A stretch of DNA of 64,000 bases from positions 230,429 through 294,428 of the forward strand of contig NZ_NFGZ01000002.1 in NCBI RefSeq assembly GCF_002159175.1. The letters are read 5' to 3'. Made by a program: the position numbers and the translations under genes. A model generated the notes under the pieces. That model was not told the DNA's origin. It worked only from the letters and a program-made list of their open reading frames with translations, and ran no database searches. The stretch comes from Flavonifractor sp. An92. Its GTDB lineage: Bacteria; Bacillota; Clostridia; Oscillospirales; Oscillospiraceae. Below, one piece after another: positions 32,742 through 41,140 of this stretch; position 1 is the first letter of the stretch; the number at the start of each line of letters is the position of its first letter.

Positions 32742-35700
32742 TACACCATACCCCCAGACATAATCATCACGCCGGTGTTGCGAGAGGCGTTCTCAACGGC
32801 CCGGTACAGGCGCTTGCCGTCCAGGTACGTGGCGCCCTCCTTGGCCAAAATGGCGCGCAGGAGCTCGTTCTGCTCGCGCAGGAGGGCGTTCTGCTGGGCA
32901 TTGGCCTCAGCCACACCAGATGCAACGCCCTGCACGATCTGCTGGGCATTTGCCACCGCGGTCTGGCCGCCGATGGTTCCGACCAGCTCCGGGCCCGCTT
33001 CGTTCGCGATGAAGAGCTGTCCCTGGTCCGGGAATCCACCGGAGGCGTACGCCTTCGTGGTGCTCTTAGAGGACCCGCCGCTCACAGACTCCGTGATAAT
33101 CGTGTGGACGGTGGTGATGTTTCGCGGAATAGCGTTCAGCTGGTCGATGATGGACTGGATGGCCAGATTGCTCTGGCGGGCCATGTCCTGATACCGCTCG
33201 GTCATGTCAGCCAGCGTGGACGTGGTCTTGGCCTGCATGAAGTCCATAGCCGCCGTGAACTTGTCCAGACCCGCGTCCACAAGGAGCTGCGTAGCTTCGG
33301 CGAAGAGATCGGCGTGCTCCTGCATGGTGGCCAGCTCCGCCTTGAACTTCTCAGTCACGATGTCCAGATGGTCAAAGCCATTGGCCAAGCCCGCCACGGA
33401 ATATTCTCCCAGGGACTCAAATTCCACAGAGGGCGAGTGGATGCCCAGAACATCCTTCACGTCATTCAGCAAGCCTTCGCCCCAGGACTGCACATTGCTC
33501 CAGATATTGGAAAGTCCCTTGAAAAGGCCGTCGATGGCCTGCTGACCGAGCTGCTGCCATTTCTCAATGGACAGCCACTCGCTGACAAAATCGCCGAAGG
33601 CCTTTCCAATGTTGCCGAGCGTGGTCTTTACGGAGGTGACAATCGAATCCCAGTTCAGCGCCACACCAGAAGCCAGAGACACACCGCCGGCGGCCAGGAG
33701 GCCAATACCAAGCGGGAGCGCAACGCCGGACAGAGTAAGAATGGCGCCGATGGCCAGAAGGGAGGCGCCGACGGCAATGCCGACATCCTTCAGAGCCGTG
33801 GTGACCTTGGTCAGGACCGCGTCCCAGTTCAGCGCAACGGCTGTTCCAAGACTTACCGCGCCGGCCAGCATCAACCCAATGCCCAGCGGCAGATTTGTGC
33901 CGGAGAATGTGAAAATCGCGCCGATCACGAGGAGAGCGCCGCCCAGCAGCCCGGTGATAGTGGTGATGATGGACCGCAGCTGTGCGTCCATGTTATTCCA
34001 GTTCAGGGCGGTCACGGCGGCCAGGGTAGCAGCGCCGGCGGCCATGAGTCCGATGCCCAACGGAATATTGACACCGGAGAAGGCGAGCACCGCGCCCACA
34101 GCAAGCGCCGCTCCGGACATAATAGCCGTGATCCGGGATACCGCGCCCGAGATGTTGGGGTCCATGGAACTCCAGTTAACAGCCACTACCGCGGCGATAG
34201 ACACCGCACCGGCGGCCATGAGGCCAATACCGAGAGGCAGGTTCGCGCCGGAGAAGGCGAGCACTGCGCCCAAGGCAATGAGCGCGCCGCCAACAATACC
34301 GGCAATGATCGACAGCACCCCGGCGATCTTGTTCTCCATGCCCTTCCACGTAACGGCTACCGCAGCTGCGAGGCCTACTGCGCCCGCTACCATAAGCCCG
34401 ATACCGAGAGGAATATTGACACCGGAGAAGGCGAGCACCGCGCCGATGACCAACGCGAATCCAGAAATCATGCCGAGCATAGTAGCCAGAACTCCGGCCA
34501 GTTCGCTTGTCAGGCCGCCCCAGTTCACGGCGATAACTGCGCCGAGCGTGGCGGCGCCGGACGCCATAAGCGCGAGGCCGACCGGGATATTCACGCCGGT
34601 AAGCGCCAGGATGGCGCCAATCACGAGCTGGGCACCCGCGATAACCGTCAGGATCTCGCCGATGTTATCCTCGATGACCTGCTTGATCTTGTCAGCTTTA
34701 GAGGTAATTTGAGACAGATCGAACTTGTCCCAGATGTCAGGGATTTCCAGGCCGGCGGCCCAGTCAGATCCAAGGCCGCCGCCGGCGCCCCCGGCCCCGG
34801 AGGAACCACTGTTGGGCGAGATGATATTCAGCTCGTCCAGGCCAAGGGTGGCGTCCTTCAGCTTCTCGGCGGCTTCGGTAGTACCATCAATAGCATCCTC
34901 GGCCTCGGTGGCGCCCGCAGAAATACCGGACCCCCAGTCGCTCGCGTCCCAGGTGGGCATCTCAAAGCCGACCAAAGAAGCCAGCGCCGAAATGGCGTCG
35001 GTAAGCAGCTCCACGAACGCCTGCACGTACGGGAGAATCTGCACAATGATGGGGAGCAGCACAGAGCCGATAGACCGACCGAGCTGCACGATCTGCTGCT
35101 TCAGGACACGGAGCGCATTTGCAGGGCTCTCCAGAGTGCGTGCGAAGTCACCGATGGCGCCGAGATTGGACGCGCCCTCCATGAGTTTCATGGTTCGGAG
35201 CAACGCCTTCTCCTGCTCGGTCATGCTCTCTACGCTCTCGTCAATGCCGAGAGAAAGCGCGTACTCTTTCAGGGTGGCCTCGGAAATAGAGATACCGAGC
35301 CGCCGGATGGGCTCAATTTCGCCGGCAAGGGCCGACTGGAGCCGAAGAGCCGAGCTCTCGATGTCCTCGTTATAGAGAGACGACAGGTCGTAGGATAGCT
35401 CAGTCAGGCCTTCAGACAGCGCGTATGCCTGATCGGCGGTAACACCAAAGCCTCGCGCCATGGACATGAAAACGCCCTGTGTGCGCATCCACTGCGAGGG
35501 GTCCACGCCAAGTTTGTCGCTGACCAGCTGGGCGTAGGCGAAGGCCTCGTCGTAGAACTCGCCCATCGAGACTTGGAAGAGATTTACATTCTCCACGTAC
35601 TCGTTGATAGACGTGACGCAGGTAGCCAGAACGTCCACCACGCGGCCCAGAATATAGCTGTACGAGGCCAGCTTGGTGGCCAAAACCGTAATGGGACTGG

Positions 35701-36322
35701 CCAGCTGGGATAGGCTGCTGGCCGCTTTCTTGCTGGACGAACTCAGCTTCTCATTTGCCTTTATGAGCTTCTGGATCCTGGACGGGAAAGCCGCGAATCC
35801 GCGCGAGACCTTCTCCATCGCGGTAGCCAGCGGGGCCAGGGCATCCGCCGCCCGCTGGATCTGCCGCGCGAACTCGTCCATGTCCATGGCTTTGAGCTCT
35901 TGGGTGATCTTTGGGATTTTCCCGAGCGTGGTAATGGTAGAGCTGAGGCCGGCGGCCTTCTGCACGCTGCCCAAGCTGTTCAGCGCAGTGGCAAGGTGCT
36001 GGAGCTTCGCTTCGTCAACATTGAGCGAAGAGATGGCATCGTTGATCTTGGTGATCTGATTGGCCGTCGTCGTCAGGTTGGTCTTGATATTCGTCAAGCC
36101 GTTCAGACCCGACTTCAAATCGCCCAAGGCCTTCTTATTGACATTGAGCTGAGACAGAGCCGTGTTCAGCTTCGTCAAGCCGTTGGCCAACGTAGTAAGA
36201 CCGGAGCCGCCCTTCGCTGCGGACTTCATCCGGGTAAGGGCGGTTGTCAGCTTATCGAGCCCCGACGCCGCGGACTGAGACTCCGACTGGATTCTAATTT
36301 CGAGGCTGTCTAGTTCTGCCAT
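32741..36322 (-). CDS. Tail tape measure protein with six 58-residue hydrophobic repeats
   Basis: 1,193 residues. The N-terminal 200 residues are a coiled coil rich in heptad-like L-x-x-L-x-x-A. Then comes a tape-measure domain (MRTQGVFMSMARGFGVTADQ and ALRVLKQQIVQLGRSIGSVL), then six repeats of about 58 residues (consensus GAVLAFSG-NIPLGIGLMAAGAV followed by AVALNW), and a C-terminal helical part. The length sets tail length and the hydrophobic repeats may help membrane passage. Shine-Dalgarno AAAGGAGG precedes ATG 36,322. Confidence 0.93.
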   Translation of the reverse strand: MAELDSLEIRIQSESQSAASGLDKLTTALTRMKSAAKGGSGLTTLANGLTKLNTALSQLNVNKKALGDLKSGLNGLTNIKTNLTTTANQITKINDAISSLNVDEAKLQHLATALNSLGSVQKAAGLSSTITTLGKIPKITQELKAMDMDEFARQIQRAADALAPLATAMEKVSRGFAAFPSRIQKLIKANEKLSSSSKKAASSLSQLASPITVLATKLASYSYILGRVVDVLATCVTSINEYVENVNLFQVSMGEFYDEAFAYAQLVSDKLGVDPSQWMRTQGVFMSMARGFGVTADQAYALSEGLTELSYDLSSLYNEDIESSALRLQSALAGEIEPIRRLGISISEATLKEYALSLGIDESVESMTEQEKALLRTMKLMEGASNLGAIGDFARTLESPANALRVLKQQIVQLGRSIGSVLLPIIVQILPYVQAFVELLTDAISALASLVGFEMPTWDASDWGSGISAGATEAEDAIDGTTEAAEKLKDATLGLDELNIISPNSGSSGAGGAGGGLGSDWAAGLEIPDIWDKFDLSQITSKADKIKQVIEDNIGEILTVIAGAQLVIGAILALTGVNIPVGLALMASGAATLGAVIAVNWGGLTSELAGVLATMLGMISGFALVIGAVLAFSGVNIPLGIGLMVAGAVGLAAAVAVTWKGMENKIAGVLSIIAGIVGGALIALGAVLAFSGANLPLGIGLMAAGAVSIAAVVAVNWSSMDPNISGAVSRITAIMSGAALAVGAVLAFSGVNIPLGIGLMAAGAATLAAVTALNWNNMDAQLRSIITTITGLLGGALLVIGAIFTFSGTNLPLGIGLMLAGAVSLGTAVALNWDAVLTKVTTALKDVGIAVGASLLAIGAILTLSGVALPLGIGLLAAGGVSLASGVALNWDSIVTSVKTTLGNIGKAFGDFVSEWLSIEKWQQLGQQAIDGLFKGLSNIWSNVQSWGEGLLNDVKDVLGIHSPSVEFESLGEYSVAGLANGFDHLDIVTEKFKAELATMQEHADLFAEATQLLVDAGLDKFTAAMDFMQAKTTSTLADMTERYQDMARQSNLAIQSIIDQLNAIPRNITTVHTIITESVSGGSSKSTTKAYASGGFPDQGQLFIANEAGPELVGTIGGQTAVANAQQIVQGVASGVAEANAQQNALLREQNELLRAILAKEGATYLDGKRLYRAVENASRNTGVMIMSGGMV
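33590..34640 (-). repeat. Six-fold 174-bp coding repeat in the tape measure gene
   Basis: Six consecutive units of about 58 codons, each encoding two hydrophobic stretches (GAVLAFSG and PLGIGLMAAGA type) followed by a polar ALNWD/N segment. Units are diverged at DNA level, so the duplication is old. Confidence 0.8.
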
Positions 36323-36340
36323 TTACGCCAAGGCCTCCTT

Positions 36341-36667
36341 TCAGCACTTGGCACTCCGGCACTTGGCACGCTCCCATTTCTTTTGCATTTTGGTAAAATA
36401 CGCGATGGTTCTCTGCCGTTCCTGTTCGGCCAGGGCCGCCTTTTCGGCCTCCGTGTACGGAATAAGCCGAAGCGGTTTCTGCGGATAATTTCGGGCTTTC
36501 GCGCCCTTTTTCCGCATAGCATTTCCGACCGCAATAGATACGGCCGCAAAATTATAAAGGCCCTGAAGCCACATCTCTTCAGACCGTCTCTGGATGGAGA
36601 GCTGGTTCGCGCGGTAGTAATCCGCGGCAAGCCAGACATCCCCATACCAGAACTGGTCGTAGGTCAT
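36341..36667 (-). CDS. Tail assembly chaperone, frameshift extension (gpT-like)
   Basis: 108 residues if started at ATG 36,667, but the -1 frame stays open upstream to the slippery site at 36,760-36,754. The sequence MTYDQFWYGDVWLAADYYRA and LQGLYNFAAVSIA is typical of the second half of siphovirus chaperone fusions. Its last residues (AKCRSAKC) are encoded by the GGCACTTGGCAC repeat. It is expressed mainly as a fusion with the upstream gene. Confidence 0.8.
   Translation of the reverse strand: MTYDQFWYGDVWLAADYYRANQLSIQRRSEEMWLQGLYNFAAVSIAVGNAMRKKGAKARNYPQKPLRLIPYTEAEKAALAEQERQRTIAYFTKMQKKWERAKCRSAKC
36343..36369 (-). repeat. GGCACTTGGCAC tandem element, locus 1
   Basis: Copies at 36,343-36,354 (first base A) and 36,358-36,369, spaced 15 bases, inside the end of the chaperone extension gene. 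No terminator follows. Confidence 0.85.
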
Positions 36668-36729
36668 TCCGATGGACAGGTAGTACGGAAAAACCTCGTC
36701 GAAGAAGGCGGAGCACCCCTCCTCGGGGA

Positions 36730-37077
36730 TTACAGCTCCACCTTGATCCGGGAGTTTTTTCTGCCGCCCTCCACATTCAGAGAAGAGATGGAGGCAGAGT
36801 ACAGCTCCTGAAGGCGATTGACCTCCTCGGGCAGCAGGCCCTCCATGTCGTCCAGCAGCTTGTCGGTCTTGTCCCGGGCCACGTTCTTGTGGTTCTTGCG
36901 GAAGGCGTAGAAGAAGAGGTCGGAAACACCAGTGTCGGGGGTGTTCTGGAACTCCATGATCTTGAAGCCGCGGCGTTCCGCGAACTTGACGGACTCGCGG
37001 TCGAAGTCCAGGGTGTAGACCTCCTGGGTGTCGGGGTCAGTGATCTTGATGGGGTTGGGTCTCTCGGTCTTTGCCAT
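36730..37077 (-). CDS. Tail assembly chaperone, upstream part (gpG-like)
   Basis: 115 residues (PNPIKITDPDTQEVYTLDFD, then FKIMEFQNTPDTGVSDLFFY). Size, order after the tube gene and a slippery heptamer near its end identify the gpG-like half of the chaperone pair. It should coat the tape measure during tail assembly. Slippage gives a fusion of about 245 residues with the next frame. Confidence 0.8.
   Translation of the reverse strand: MAKTERPNPIKITDPDTQEVYTLDFDRESVKFAERRGFKIMEFQNTPDTGVSDLFFYAFRKNHKNVARDKTDKLLDDMEGLLPEEVNRLQELYSASISSLNVEGGRKNSRIKVEL
36754..36760 (-). promoter_or_regulatory. Programmed -1 ribosomal frameshift site A_AAA_AAC
   Basis: In the reading frame (AGA AAA AAC) the heptamer is exactly phased as A AAA AAC, eight codons before the gpG-like stop. 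After a -1 slip the frame is open without stops into the downstream chaperone gene (residues LPDQGGAVIPEEGCSAFFDE onward). Confidence 0.88.
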
Positions 37078-37088
37078 GATTTTCCTCC

Positions 37089-37562
37089 TTACTCGCCCAC
37101 GGTGGGGGCGGCGCCCCAGCCGCTGATAGCGGTGGGGGTAATGTAGGCGTCAACCTCCAGGACGGCATCTACCTCAATGGCAGACAGGCCGAGAGGAGAG
37201 GGATCGCCGCTGAACAGGAAGGCCTTGGTCAGGCCAGGGATGATGACGACGTACCAGGTGGCCAGGCCGGACTCCCGGCCCGTGCTGGCGGCCTCCACCA
37301 GAGCGGCCCACTCAGTCTGAAACTGCTCGGTGTTGTTGGCGGTGAAGGCCAGGGCGCCGCCGGGGTCCTTCAGGCCGGGAATGTAGGTTTTCCACTTGGT
37401 AGCATCCAGAGTGGTGGTTTCCAGGCTGGAAGGCTCAGGGTTGATGTCGGGGATGGCCTTGATACCGGTGAGCTTGGTGAAGCCCGTGGTGGGCATCTTA
37501 CCGGCACTGGTCTCGACGGCCCAGTTCACGCTGACGCCGGCGGTAGACAGGTCGATTGCCAT
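37089..37562 (-). CDS. Siphovirus tail tube protein
   Basis: 157 residues from ATG 37,562 behind GATAGGAGG; an upstream in-frame start at 37,604 lies in the repeat element. Features are an N-terminal IDLSTAGVSVNWAVETSAGK, an ETTTLDATKWKTYIPGLKDP loop and a C-terminal VDAVLEVDAYITPTAISGWG strand region. It would polymerise as the tail tube. A six-bp hairpin (CAAGTG-CCA-CACTTG) lies just before the ribosome site. Confidence 0.85.
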   Translation of the reverse strand: MAIDLSTAGVSVNWAVETSAGKMPTTGFTKLTGIKAIPDINPEPSSLETTTLDATKWKTYIPGLKDPGGALAFTANNTEQFQTEWAALVEAASTGRESGLATWYVVIIPGLTKAFLFSGDPSPLGLSAIEVDAVLEVDAYITPTAISGWGAAPTVGE

Positions 37563-37584
37563 AGTGATACCTCCTATCAAGTGT

Positions 37585-37611
37585 GGCACTTGGCACAGAG
37601 GCACTTGGCAC
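37585..37611 (-). repeat. GGCACTTGGCAC tandem element, locus 2
   Basis: Two perfect copies at 37,585-37,596 and 37,600-37,611, again 15 bases apart, fill the gap between the tail tube start and the preceding gene's stop. Confidence 0.88.
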
Positions 37612-37619
37612 CGATGGTT

Positions 37620-38021
37620 TTACTGTCGGTAAATGATGTAGTCCTCGCTCACGACGGCCTGATAACGGGCGGTCATGCGAAAGTACCGTTTATCGGCGTT
37701 TTTCGCCGGGTTACAGAACATGCGGGTGAAGTTCAGCCCCTGGAGCTGCTGATCCACCAGCTGCATGATGGCCTTGCACTGTTGCTTGGCTCCGCTGGTG
37801 AGATTGGAGTAGACATTCACCTCAAAGACGACCCAGGCGTCGTGCTCCTGGTGCTCGGCGTCCAGAGACTTTTGGTAGGTGTAGTTGTCCACCTGCTCCA
37901 GAGTCAGGCACGGAAACCGAGGCGGCGAGGTAGTCTGCTCCCCGTATCGCGATCCGTGTGGATAGGCAGCATCGAAAGCGTTTGCCACCCGGTTGAAAAC
38001 CACGGCCTCAATATCAATCAT
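37620..38021 (-). CDS. Tail completion/terminator-like protein
   Basis: 133 residues from ATG 38,021, with GGGAGG nine bases upstream. Segments FPCLTLEQVDNYTYQKSLDA and VVFEVNVYSNLTSGAKQQCK match the alpha/beta fold of siphovirus tail terminators (gpU/gp17-like). It lies just before the tail tube gene. It overlaps the preceding gene by eight bases. Confidence 0.7.
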   Translation of the reverse strand: MIDIEAVVFNRVANAFDAAYPHGSRYGEQTTSPPRFPCLTLEQVDNYTYQKSLDAEHQEHDAWVVFEVNVYSNLTSGAKQQCKAIMQLVDQQLQGLNFTRMFCNPAKNADKRYFRMTARYQAVVSEDYIIYRQ

Positions 38022-38517
38022 GCGCAAACACCTCCCGGGCTACCTGCTCGATCTGCTGCCGCATCTCGCGGCCTGCGTGAAGCATCGGCATTGCCGCCGG
38101 GGTGCCGTGGGTAACTACTAGCTCCCCCCGGTCGTCATAGAAGCCCCACGCCTTCTGCTTACCCTTGCCCTTGCCGTACTGGCCAATGCCAACCACTCCT
38201 GCTGGTCTGGGCTCTGGGTACGGTTCGGCGCCGTTGTAGTACACGCCGGCGCCGAATTCGAGGAAGAACACAGACCCTCCAGACGCCACAATTTTGTAGC
38301 CGTCCTGGATCCGCTCCACAGAGACCGAGGCGTCTTTAACGCCATCGTACTGGGCGCCGGCGAATCTAACTCGGGTCTCCGCTGCCCCAATACGGGCCAG
38401 CTTTCGCGCCAGCTCCTTCGTTTTCCGGTCCACCCAGGCTTTATAGGCCCGTACTTCCTTCAGCGCCGAACTGATTGACTTGGAATTGAGCTGTACGGTC
38501 AGCACACGTTTAGCCAC
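38014..38517 (-). CDS. HK97 gp10-like neck/tail component
   Basis: 167 residues. The N-terminal helical part (YKAWVDRKTKELARKLARIG) and the beta segment with GSVFFLEFGAGVYYNG are typical of gp10-like proteins, whose E-FGTG-like motif is conserved. The C-terminal helix ends in MLHAGREMRQQIEQVAREVF. It joins connector and tail. Confidence 0.8.
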   Translation of the reverse strand: MAKRVLTVQLNSKSISSALKEVRAYKAWVDRKTKELARKLARIGAAETRVRFAGAQYDGVKDASVSVERIQDGYKIVASGGSVFFLEFGAGVYYNGAEPYPEPRPAGVVGIGQYGKGKGKQKAWGFYDDRGELVVTHGTPAAMPMLHAGREMRQQIEQVAREVFAHD

Positions 38518-38878
38518 CCTGCGTCACCTCCACCTGCTTCACAGCAAACACCAGGCTATTTTTCCAGGGGGCCCTCTGCTTAACGTAGTGGGTGTAGGGG
38601 CCAGATGTATCAGCCCCATCGAGCCACAGGATCGTCTGTTCGTCGATAGGAAGAGTCGTGTCCGCAGTTGCCATAGTGCGGTCATAGTCCAACAGCGTGC
38701 CGAAAAGCTCCAGCGTAGCATCCCCTTTGTTCGGGGATACCATAAGAGGCGCCGACTGGAGGGGGCCATACGTGTCCTGGAAAGACCCGGTCTTGTTGCC
38801 GTCGGCATCCAGAATCTCGGTCTGCCCCGTGTAGACCTGATACCACACGGTGGACATGTTTCTGGCCAAATTCTGCAT
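38510..38878 (-). CDS. Head-tail adaptor / head closure protein
   Basis: 122 residues, beta-rich: VWYQVYTGQTEILDADGNKT, then YDRTMATADTTLPIDEQTIL. It stands between the gp6-like and gp10-like genes, the place of SPP1 gp16-type head closure proteins. The ATG at 38,878 abuts the preceding stop. Confidence 0.7.
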   Translation of the reverse strand: MQNLARNMSTVWYQVYTGQTEILDADGNKTGSFQDTYGPLQSAPLMVSPNKGDATLELFGTLLDYDRTMATADTTLPIDEQTILWLDGADTSGPYTHYVKQRAPWKNSLVFAVKQVEVTQGG

Positions 38879-39192
38879 CAGACCACCCCCACATATGGGG
38901 TCAGCTGACCCAAGATGTCCTCGTCGTCTACGCTTTTATAGGTTCGGCTCACGCCGTTCTCAGAGTGCGAGATTTCGCCCTCGCCACCCCTTCGGGCGAT
39001 CATCCTAACAGTAAGTTGAACCTGGACCATGTCGTACTGCGTCGGCCATTCCGCGGGGGCCCCGCCGAAGGGCCACACCCTGCGCAAGATACGGTCGGCA
39101 GCGAGGGCCAGGTAGGACTCAATCATTGCCGTAGTTACGGCCACGTCCGTAATAAGCTGCTCAACCAGCTGGACCTTTTCATCCTCAGTCAT
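38878..39192 (-). CDS. Head-tail connector (gp6-like)
   Basis: 104 residues, helical, with LITDVAVTTAMIESYLALAA and a W-P-F-G-G-A-P segment, then TVRMIARRGGEGEISHSENG and a C-terminal DILGQLTPYVGVV. This is typical for DNA-packaging adaptor proteins that bind the portal. Confidence 0.75.
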   Translation of the reverse strand: MTEDEKVQLVEQLITDVAVTTAMIESYLALAADRILRRVWPFGGAPAEWPTQYDMVQVQLTVRMIARRGGEGEISHSENGVSRTYKSVDDEDILGQLTPYVGVV

Positions 39193-39212
39193 ACCTGACC
39201 CTCCCTCCGTCG

Positions 39213-39377
39213 TTAGGTATCGGCCTGCGGGGCTTCGGTTTCCTCAGCGGGAGCGTCCCCAGCCTGCTTTTTGCCCCGGCCGCGGGGCTTCTTGGTATCG
39301 AGCTTCGGCGCGTTGGGATCGAAGCCCTCCGGGATAACGCCGACCATGTGGCCGCCCGGGACTTTAACCTTGGCCAT
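39213..39377 (-). CDS. Small basic protein between capsid and connectors (54 residues)
   Basis: ATG 39,377 with GGAGG eight bases upstream, stop at 39,215-39,213. The sequence begins MAKVKVPGGHMVGVIPEGFD, then KKPRGRGKKQAG and an acidic tail. It lies in the head module and may be a minor capsid or disordered assembly factor. Function unknown. Confidence 0.65.
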   Translation of the reverse strand: MAKVKVPGGHMVGVIPEGFDPNAPKLDTKKPRGRGKKQAGDAPAEETEAPQADT

Positions 39378-39389
39378 TTTGGCGCCTCC

Positions 39390-39479
39390 TTACATCTTGG
39401 GCTTCTTGGTGGAGCCCGACTTCTTGGTCATGCCGGACTTGGAGCCCGACTTGGAATTGCCGCAGGAACTCTTGGCCAT
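39390..39479 (-). CDS. 29-residue Lys/Ser/Gly-rich microprotein after the capsid gene
   Basis: ATG 39,479 is preceded by GGGAGG at eight bases. It starts MAKSSCGNSKSGSKSG and continues TKKSGSTKKPKM before TAA. The composition is extreme (Lys, Ser, Gly), with the SGSKSG and SGSTKK units nearly repeated. The gene sits in a small gap between the capsid and the 54-residue gene. It may bind DNA or capsid. Confidence 0.6.
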   Translation of the reverse strand: MAKSSCGNSKSGSKSGMTKKSGSTKKPKM

Positions 39480-39498
39480 ACTCAAACCCTCCCCAGGA

Positions 39499-40404
39499 TC
39501 AGCTGTTGGCGGTAGCAGCGGCGCTCAGGTAGATGCCGGCCTGCTTGTTCTCGTACTGGAAGATGTCGTGGTAGATCCGGTAGTCCAGCTTCCAGGCGTC
39601 CATGGTCTGGTTCACCTGGGGGCTGAAAATCCGGGGCACCACATGCTTCACGATCTGCACGATGGAATCGGGCTGAACGATCATGAAGTTAATGGGATAG
39701 CTGGTGCTGGCGGGGATGGTGTAGCCGAACTCAGAGGAGCCATCGTTCAGAGTGATGGCGGTGTTGAAGCGGTTCTTGGGCACGCGCACGATGGGCATGC
39801 CGTTGTAGTTGGTCACGTCGCGGCTCACGCGGCTGTCATTGCCCAGGTAGCGGGCGATGTTCTCCTTGAACGCTGCGTAGCAGGTCTCAGACATGAAGCA
39901 GATACGGCCGTCCAGGGGGACCTCGGCGTCGCCCATGACCTGCTCTGCGGTGTCCAGCATCTCAGCGACATCGGTAGTGCCGACGGTGATGTCGGTAGCG
40001 TCTGCCTTGCCGATACCGGTAAAGCTCGCCATCTGAGAGAAGCGGTAGGCGTCCAGCTCGGGGACGACCTGGGTGCGCAGGAACTGAGACAGCAGGGTGC
40101 CGAAGGCCATGCCCATGGTCTCGTCGTTGTCCAGGACATCGACAGTCAGGGACACACCGCGGTCCTCACCGAGGGTCATGGTCTCCCAGGAGCCGTTGAC
40201 GGAGCCCTGAACAAAACCGGTATTGCGGCCATAGTCAGCCAGGCCGTCCATAGTGGCCTTGTAGACCTGGACGGTGTTGCCACCGATAAACCGCACGCGG
40301 TCGCTGGTGTAATCGAAACGGGAGGTCAGAGACTCGCGCTTGTACACCTCGTCGATAAGGGGCAGGTACACCTGCGCAAGGGTGAAGCTATTCTCGATAG
40401 CCAT
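39499..40404 (-). CDS. Major capsid protein (prophage)
   Basis: 301 residues. AIENSFTLAQVYLPLIDEVY at the start and PELDAYRFSQMASFTGIG in the spine region are characteristic of a common Firmicute siphophage coat family with the HK97 fold; RIFSPQVNQTMDAWKLDYRI and the DIFQYENKQAGIYLS end complete it. It follows the scaffold gene by five bases. Confidence 0.93.
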   Translation of the reverse strand: MAIENSFTLAQVYLPLIDEVYKRESLTSRFDYTSDRVRFIGGNTVQVYKATMDGLADYGRNTGFVQGSVNGSWETMTLGEDRGVSLTVDVLDNDETMGMAFGTLLSQFLRTQVVPELDAYRFSQMASFTGIGKADATDITVGTTDVAEMLDTAEQVMGDAEVPLDGRICFMSETCYAAFKENIARYLGNDSRVSRDVTNYNGMPIVRVPKNRFNTAITLNDGSSEFGYTIPASTSYPINFMIVQPDSIVQIVKHVVPRIFSPQVNQTMDAWKLDYRIYHDIFQYENKQAGIYLSAAATANS

Positions 40405-40409
40405 TCAAA

Positions 40410-40958
40410 TCATCCTTTCTTTTCGGGCGGGAGACCCATGTACCGCCGAAGGGCGGCGATCTCCGCCTGTTTCTTGGCTTCTGCGCCAACGGGGTCGCCG
40501 TGAGACAGGCCGGGCTGCTTATCCAGAGCACCAGCCGCGGCGGCCTTCTTCGTGGCGTCGATGAAAGCGGCCTGGGCAGCAAAAACCTTGTCGAACTCCC
40601 CGGCCTGGAGGGCCTTGGCGGCGTCGGCCGCGGCGGTAGCGTCGTAGCCGAGCTCCAAGAACTTGGCCTGATACGCACCAACAGCCTTGTCACGGCGAAG
40701 GCTTTCCAGCTCCTGCTGCATTGCCTCCCGGGCCTTGGCATCCTCGGCGGCCTTGGCCTCGTCATCGGTCTGCTTCGCCCGAAGCTGCCGCTTGTAATCG
40801 GCGGCCTCACTGTTCGCCCGGCTCACAGCGTCTTTGAGCCGCTGGATTTCGCCGGAGTCCTGGGTCGGCTCAGGCATGTCGTAGCCTTCCAGGGCCGCCA
40901 GCTTCTCCTCGGGGCTCATGTTCGCGTAGCCCTCGATCTTGGTAGTGTCGATTTTCAT
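40410..40958 (-). CDS. Capsid scaffold protein
   Basis: 182 residues, almost entirely helical and charged (ADYKRQLRAKQTDDEAKAAE), with no protease signature. Placed immediately upstream of the capsid gene. The C-terminal segment IAALRRYMGLPPEKKG may bind coat protein. It should guide procapsid assembly and then leave. Confidence 0.88.
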   Translation of the reverse strand: MKIDTTKIEGYANMSPEEKLAALEGYDMPEPTQDSGEIQRLKDAVSRANSEAADYKRQLRAKQTDDEAKAAEDAKAREAMQQELESLRRDKAVGAYQAKFLELGYDATAAADAAKALQAGEFDKVFAAQAAFIDATKKAAAAGALDKQPGLSHGDPVGAEAKKQAEIAALRRYMGLPPEKKG

Positions 40959-41062
40959 GTTTGCTGCCTCCGAACTGCATTTTTTGGTGGTGTTCCTTCA
41001 CCCTGCGCGTTTGGTAACCCGGTTCCCTCCGGGATTTCAGCGGCGAAATGCCGTAAAATACG

Positions 41063-41104
41063 AAAAAAAAGTGCCACAGGCCCGCTTTTACGGGTCAGTG
41101 GCAC
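41063..41104 (-). terminator. Intrinsic terminator built on the GGCAC element, locus 3
   Basis: On the minus strand GTGCCAC (41,104-41,098) pairs with GTGGCAC (41,077-41,071), with an inner CCCG/CGGG stem, followed by eight T. It stands between the Tad2-like and scaffold genes of one operon. Confidence 0.85.
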
Positions 41105-41126
41105 TCGGCAATTAAGCACTTGGCAC
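41100..41126 (-). repeat. GGCACTTGGCAC tandem element, locus 3
   Basis: A diverged copy (GGCACTCGGCAA, 41,100-41,111) and AGCACTTGGCAC (41,115-41,126) keep the 15-base period. The first copy forms one arm of the terminator stem. Confidence 0.8.
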
Positions 41127-41140
41127 AAAAATATGCGATT

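Noticed and set aside
32696..35398. 900-residue plus-strand frame over the tape measure gene
   Set aside because: Mirror of the repeated tape measure; charged, repetitive translation without domains.
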